From NCBI GenBank assembly GCA_021186555.1, contig JAJKFL010000001.1:186001-250000 (forward strand): a stretch of 64,000 bases of DNA. Direction: 5' to 3'. Under the pieces are notes generated by a model, which saw only the letters and a program-made list of their open reading frames with translations, had not been told where the DNA came from and searched no databases. Made by a program: the position numbers and the translations under genes. Source of the DNA: Reticulitermes speratus (lineage: Eukaryota; Arthropoda; Insecta; Blattodea; Rhinotermitidae). Positions 58,723-64,000 of the stretch are shown here, piece after piece (position 1 is the stretch's first letter; every line of letters starts with the position of its first letter).

Positions 58723-59470
58723 AAATAAGTCATATATAGTCTATGACGAAGAAAGACGCCTGGCGTGAGAGCTAACGTCCTTCTTCAACGCCTCAGACTC
58801 TTGAAGATGAGGTTCCATGTCCCTTCAGAACGTCGGGTAACACTGACCCACAAACACGGCGTCACATCCCTCAAGACCTACATCATGCTTGTCATTTAAT
58901 AAAAAAACTACAGCAGTCTCGATGTTCGGGATTTCGGCATTTCATGATTACCCATATTAATAGCACCGCTTCGACGTTTCGTGACTGGTTCTGACGTATC
59001 GGGATGAGATAACGTGGCTGGCGAGTCGACTTCCGCCAGTCCTGCTGTTACGTAGATCGCTGTCGGCTCTGTCGAGCTCTGCGGAATGACATCGTGTAAG
59101 CTTTTGGGCAGGTCGTAAGTTTTTGGAACCGAATAGGAGCTTTACATCGAAAATGGAATCCGAAGTTCGTGACAGTTTAACAGTCACAATCACGAACATC
59201 GGGGGCAGTGTCTCCACACAACAGACTGCTCCTTGAGGCGCTCATAATTCCGTCTTTTACGTAACCTGAAGCTTCATCGCCGTGTTCAAAACAACTTAAC
59301 ACTGTGACCTATCCTGAGCCAGACAATCCAATCCACATCCTCGCAACCTCTCCGCCATTACACTAACTAAACAAGGCACACAATTCTCACCCCCCCCCCC
59401 CCCCAAAAAGCAAGCTTTCGGCCTGAACCGTGCCTTGGCCCATGCACTTAATCATCAGTGTCTCACCGCC
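58723..59470. other. CGAAACGT-family piece, LINE tail trace, poly-C
   Basis: 58740-58890 carries a fold-back family piece (GAACGTCGGGTAACACTGAC, CACGGCGTCACATCCCTC). 58950-59210 is the inverted relative of 35550-35700. 59230-59345 is a degraded LINE tail complement (GAGCCAGACAATCCAATCC). A 17-base poly-C run lies at about 59388-59404. Confidence 0.5.
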
Positions 59471-59474
59471 TAGG

Positions 59475-59625
59475 ACCGGGTTCAGTGCGACTCCAGGCAA
59501 TGTGGGATTTGTGGTGGACGAAGTGGCACTGGAACAGGTTTTTCTTCCGGAACTTTGTTTTTTTCCCTCTCACTGTCATTCCAGCAATTTCCCATTCACC
59601 CATTACCCATTACCGACGCTACAAA
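59475..59625 (+). mobile_element. SINE-C fragment without array
   Basis: ATGTGGGATTTGTGGTGGAC, GAAGTGGCACTGGAACAGG and TTTCTTCCGGAACTT match the SINE-C body at 62130-62200, with a diverged head before it. Only one body unit is present, showing the state before array growth. Confidence 0.65.
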
Positions 59626-59701
59626 ATAACCCAAAAACTTTCGAACTCTTTTTATCAAATTCGATTAACTGTTTAGTGATACGAAGTGCACATATGACTT
59701 C

Positions 59702-60122
59702 CAGTCAGGCATATCTGACTATGACTAATTACAGTTAGGCATATCTAACTATGACTAATTACAGTTAGGCATATCTGACTATGACTAATTACAGTTAGGC
59801 ATATCTAACTATGACTAATTACAGTTAGGCATATCTAACTATGACTAATTACAGTTAGGCATATCTAACTATGACTAATTACAGTTAGGCATATCTGACT
59901 ATGACTAATTACAGTTAGGCATATCTAACTATGACTAATTACAGTTAGGCATATCTGGCTATGACTAATTACAGTTAGGCATATCTAACTATGACTAATT
60001 ACAGTTAGGCATATCTAAATATGACTAATTACAGTTAGGCATATCTAACTATGACTAATTACAGTTAGGCATATCTAACTATGACTAATTACAGTTAGGC
60101 ATATCTAACTATGACTAATTAC
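59702..60122. repeat. 30-bp tandem array, 14 copies
   Basis: The unit is AGTTAGGCATATCTAACTAT plus GACTAATTAC, with TCTGACT variants. Most units carry the inverted repeat AGTTAG...CTAACT (AGTTAGGCATATCTAACT). Confidence 0.94.
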
Positions 60123-60123
60123 A

Positions 60124-60575
60124 ACTGCCCGACAAGCGTAGCGGAAGTCTCAGTTACTGCAGTTCATAAAAGAGAGACGCCTTACGTAAATACAGCTATA
60201 TGTCATACAGTCAACGTCGACACGTTTCGGCCCTATGCACTGACCATCATCAGATCATTAACGTATCACAGAACGTAGAGAGCAAACTTAATTTTACAAG
60301 CACGAAATACAAAACTATAGACATAAAAGTTACAATTACATAAAAACGTTTCCTGTAACAGAAGGACACCGAATTCTTTTCACAACTGTGGCTATACATG
60401 CGTCTGCACGCTGCCACATTGGCACTGTTGTGTGTGACGCATATTGCGTCGTGCGATTTTTGTTATTTGCCACTGCACTTACTTTAGCTTTTAACCCCAC
60501 CTTTGGGAACCCCCAGCGAACTACATCGCCTTCACCATTATTTGACCTCTAAACACAAATTACGAATCAACCTAC
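60124..60575. other. unassigned; GACACGTTTCGGCC motif
   Basis: The GACACGTTTCGGCCCTATGC stretch (~60219) followed by ACCATCATCAG is related to the insertion at 25375-25667. The rest is not recognised. Confidence 0.4.
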
Positions 60576-60579
60576 TTGT

Positions 60580-60745
60580 TTCTGACTCGAGGTGGGGTCC
60601 TTCCTCGGGTATAAAGCTGCCGGAGCGTGAACCTGACCACTCACCCCATGTAATGCTGAGATTACGAATGCGCGGAGCTATACCTCCACTCCCTTCACAT
60701 CTTGATGGCGAGCAAAACGATAACTTTACATGTGCCATTACCTCG
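60580..60745 (+). mobile_element. degraded SINE-A 3' half
   Basis: GGTATAAAGCTGCCGGAGCG, GACCACTCACCCCATGTAAT and GGAGCTATACCTCCACTCCC keep the SINE-A order. Confidence 0.6.
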
Positions 60746-61036
60746 CGTTGCTCCCTGCGACCAGGGCGTCTGAAGTGCTGTCGGCCTTGAGCGAATTTAC
60801 GTTTGTGCATGTTACATAACTACAATGCCCTTATGTTGGTGACAATGAACAATAGTCGACTGTATTGCAAGGGGAAGTCCCGGCAAATCGTCACGATTTG
60901 GGGAAGACAAAACGCGAAGCCACTGATCGAAGAGCCCGCGTCCTTACCGATACAAAAACCAGTGCTACGCCACTGATATTAAGCACTGCTTGTTCCGCCT
61001 CCAGTAACATTCCGACACCTTAACTTAATGCTTTAA
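60746..61036. other. unassigned sequence
   Basis: No gene or known repeat seen. Confidence 0.35.
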
Positions 61037-62020
61037 TCCCCTAGTGCCCAGTGGTTACTATATGTACCATCAGTTTAACATTCAACAATTCTACGTTCTG
61101 CCCACACAGTGTATTTATGTGTTTTGTGTGGATCTCAGAAACAGCGATTATTTCACTGTACAACATTAACTGACTGGTTTGTATAACTGAGACGGAGTGT
61201 GTTTACTGCGCGGTACGGACTGTATTTATGTGTTTTGTGTGGATCTCAGAACAAACAGCGATTATTTCACTGTACAGCATTAACTGACTGGTTTGTATAA
61301 CTGAGACGGAGTGTTTACTGCGCGGTACGGACTGTATTGATGTGTTTTGTGTGGATCTCAGAACAAACAGCGATTATTTCACTGTACAGCATTAACTGAC
61401 TGGTTTGTATAACTGAGACGGAGTGTGTTTACTGCGCGGTACGGACTGTATTGATGTGTTTTGTGTGGATCTCAGAACAAACAGCGATTATTTCACTGTA
61501 CAGCATTAACTGACTGGTTTGTATAACTGAGACGGAGTGTGTTTACTGCGCGGTACGGACTGTATTTATGTGTTTTGTGTGGATCTCAGAACAAACAGCG
61601 ATTATTTCACTGTACAACATTAACTGACTGGTTTGTATAACTGAGACGGAGTGTGTTTACTGCGCGGTACGGACTGTATTGATGTGTTTTGTGTGGATCT
61701 CAGAACAAACAGCGATTATTTCACTGTACAACATTAACTGACTGGTTTGTATAACTGAGACGGAGTGTGTTTACTGCGCGGTACGGACTGTATTGATGTG
61801 TTTTGTGTGGATCTCAGAACAAACAGCGATTATTTCACTGTACAGCATTAACTGACTGGTTTGTATAACTGAGACGGAGTGTGTTTACTGCGCGGTACGG
61901 ACTGTATTTATGTGTTTTGTGTGGATCTCAGAACAAACAGCGATTATTTCACTGTACAACATTAACTGACTGGTTTGTATAACTGAGACGGAGTGTGTTT
62001 ACTGCGCGGTACGGACTGAG
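61037..62020 (+). repeat. composite 114-bp element, copy 5 (~8 units plus end module)
   Basis: The end module CCCTAGTGCCCAGTGG ... TTCTGCCCACACAGTG (about 61040-61110) is followed by 114-bp units to 62020. Some units carry ATTGATG in place of ATTTATG, and one lacks 2 bp. Ends ~35 bp before the SINE-C copy, as copy 3 does at 32.5 kb. Confidence 0.9.
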
Positions 62021-62054
62021 TCTTTATATATAATTCAGGTTAATCTTACTCTTT

Positions 62055-64000
62055 ATTGGCTGTGCCATGGCTCAGGCTGTTATTCGCCGACCTCTCACAG
62101 CGGAGGCCCAGGTTCGATTCCAGGCCAGTCCATGTGAGATTTGTGGTGGACAGAATGGCACTGGGACAGGTTTTTCTCCCAGTACTTCAGTTTTCCCCTG
62201 TCAGTATCATTCCACCAATGCTCCATAATCATTCATACATCTACCACCAACGCTGTATAAAGTTTCTCTCCCAGTACTTCAGTTTCCCCTGTCAGTCCAT
62301 TCCACCAACGCTCCATACTCATTCATCCATCTACCACCAACGCTGTATAATGTTTTTCTCCCAGTACTTCAGTTTCCCCTGTCAGTATCATTCCACCAAT
62401 GCTCCATACTCATTCATCCATCTACCACCAACGCTGTATAATGTTTCTCTCCCAGTACTTCAGTTTTCCCCTGTCAGTATCATTCCACCAATGCTCCATA
62501 CTCATTCATACATCTACCACCAACGCTGTATAATGTTTCTCTCCCAGTACTTCAGTTTCCCCTGTCAGTATCATTCCACCAACGCTCCATACTCATTCAT
62601 CCATCTACCACCAACGCTGTATAATGTTTCTCTCCCAGTACTTAAGTTTCCCCTGTCAGTATCATTACACCAATGCTCCATACTCATTCATACATCTACC
62701 ACCAACGCTGTATAATGTTTCTCTCCCAGTACTTCAGTTTCCCCTGTCAGTATCATTCCACCAATGCTCCATACTCATTCATTCATCTACCACCAACGCT
62801 GTATAATGTTTCTCTCCCAGTACTTCAGTTTTCCCCTGTCAGTATCATTCCACCAATGCTCCATACTCATTCATTCATCTACCACCAACGCTGTATAATG
62901 TTTCTCTCCCAGTACTTCAGTTTCCCCTGTCAGTAACATTCCACCAATGCTCCATACTCATTCATACATCTACCACCAACGCTGTATAATGTTTCTCTCC
63001 CAGTACTTCGTTTTCCCCTGTCAGTATCATTCCACCAATGCTCCATACTCATTCATTCATCTACCACCAACGCTGTATAATGTTTCTCTCCCAGTACTTC
63101 AGTTTTCCCCTGTCAGTATCATTCCACCAATGCTCCATACTCATTCATCCATCTACCACCAACGCTGTATAATGTTTCTCTCCCAGTACTTCAGTTTTCC
63201 CCTGTCAGTATCATTCCACCAATGCTCCATACTCATTCATTCATCTACCACCAACGCTGTATAATGTTTCTCTCCCAGTACTTCAGTTTCCCCTGTCAGT
63301 AACATTCCACCAATGCTCCATACTCATCCATACATCTACCACCAACGCTGTATAATGTTTCTCTCCCAGTACTTCAGTTTTCCCTGTCAGTATCATTCCA
63401 CCAATGCTCCATACTCATTCATTCATCTACCACCAACGCTGTATAATGTTTCTCTCCCAGTACTTCAGTTTTCCCCTGTCAGTATCATTCCACCAATACT
63501 CCATACTCATTCATTCATCTACCACCAACGCTGTATAATGTTTCTCTCTCAGTACTTCAGTTTCCCCTGTCAGTATCATTCCACCAATGCTCCATACTCA
63601 TTCATACATCTACCACCAACGCTGTATAATGTTTCTCTCCCAGTACTTCAGTTTTCCCCTGTCAGTATCATTCCACCAATGCTCCATACTCATTCATACA
63701 TCTACCACCAACACTGTATAATATTTCTCTCCCAGTACTTCAGTTTTCCCCTGTCAGTATCATTCCACCAATGCTCCATACTCATTCATACATCTACCAC
63801 CAACGCTGTATAATGTTTCTCTCCCAGTACTTCAGTTTCCCCTGTCAGTATCATTCCACCAATGCTCCTTACTCGTCTTCATATACATGTTGCTCTTACC
63901 AGAAGGACAAACGGGCGAAGGCTGGAAATCTTCCAAAAAGCAATGCTCTTTCGGAAATCAGTGAGCATTTGATAGAAAAGTACTTTCACTTAGACTTTAT
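62055..64000 (+). mobile_element. SINE-C with internal 92-bp minisatellite; runs to the window edge
   Basis: The tRNA-like head has box A-like CATGGCTCAGGCTG and box B GGTTCGATTCC (62055-62135). The body GATTTGTGGTGGACAGAATG leads into ~18 copies of a 91/92-bp unit (62195-63870). The tail CATGTTGCTCTTACC ... CTTTCACTTAGACTTTAT reaches base 64000. This is the best-preserved copy of the family here. Confidence 0.88.
62195..63870. repeat. 91/92-bp tandem array inside SINE-C, ~18 copies
   Basis: Reverse complement of the unit at 29.9-32.3 kb (TCCCAGTACTTCAGTTTTCC, CCACCAATGCTCCATACTC, CTACCACCAACGCTGTATAA). Units differ at a few sites (CATACATC/CATTCATC/CATCCATC, TTTTCC/TTTCC). Out-of-phase frames of 60-219 residues across it are artefacts. 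Confidence 0.95.

Overview
This is a eukaryotic window, almost certainly insect. The main reason is a split gene for an insect odorant-binding protein (OBP) on the + strand at the left end (coding exons 644-722, 1857-1909, 2681-2840 and 6475-6545). The tRNA-derived SINEs with TTTACC tails and the LINE 3' ends resemble families I remember from cockroach and termite genomes. The narrower placement (Blattodea, Periplaneta-like) comes from memory of repeat text and was not tested.

The four exons join in phase to encode 120 residues with the classic six-cysteine OBP spacing (C-x26-C-x3-C-x44-C-x11-C-x8-C) and a natural stop. The exon carrying the start codon and signal peptide was not found and probably lies left of the window. 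The introns are full of repeats. The most striking is an 18-copy, 61-bp array at 2807-3904 that duplicates the 3' end of the third visible exon together with its 5' splice site.

The rest of the window (about 7.7-64 kb) has no gene I can support. Roughly 60% of the 64 kb is tandem repeat: about 25 arrays, mostly unrelated to each other, with units of 16 to 114 bp. The largest are a 30-bp array at 16.4-24.2 kb, a 34-bp array at 41.3-46.7 kb, a 37/33-bp array at 10.0-13.0 kb, a 60-bp array at 36.5-39.1 kb, and two 92-bp arrays inside copies of one SINE family. Nearly all long reading frames are by-products of these arrays, because units whose length divides by three stay open.

Between the arrays lie interspersed elements. 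There are four tRNA-derived SINE families (called here SINE-A, -B, -C and -D), 3' ends of one LINE family in both orientations, fold-back elements sharing a CGAAACGT motif, and five copies of a composite element built on a 114-bp unit. At 36.2-46.8 kb a TIR-bounded element appears to contain a nested hAT-like element with an 8-bp target duplication. Several arrays grow from, or sit inside, mobile elements. No LTR, retroviral or Polinton-type element was recognised, and there is no CRISPR array or rRNA gene.

Two stretches (about 18.64-24.2 kb and 42.9-46.0 kb) carry dense one-base losses with abrupt borders, which looks like unpolished long-read consensus rather than biology. Copy numbers there should not be trusted.
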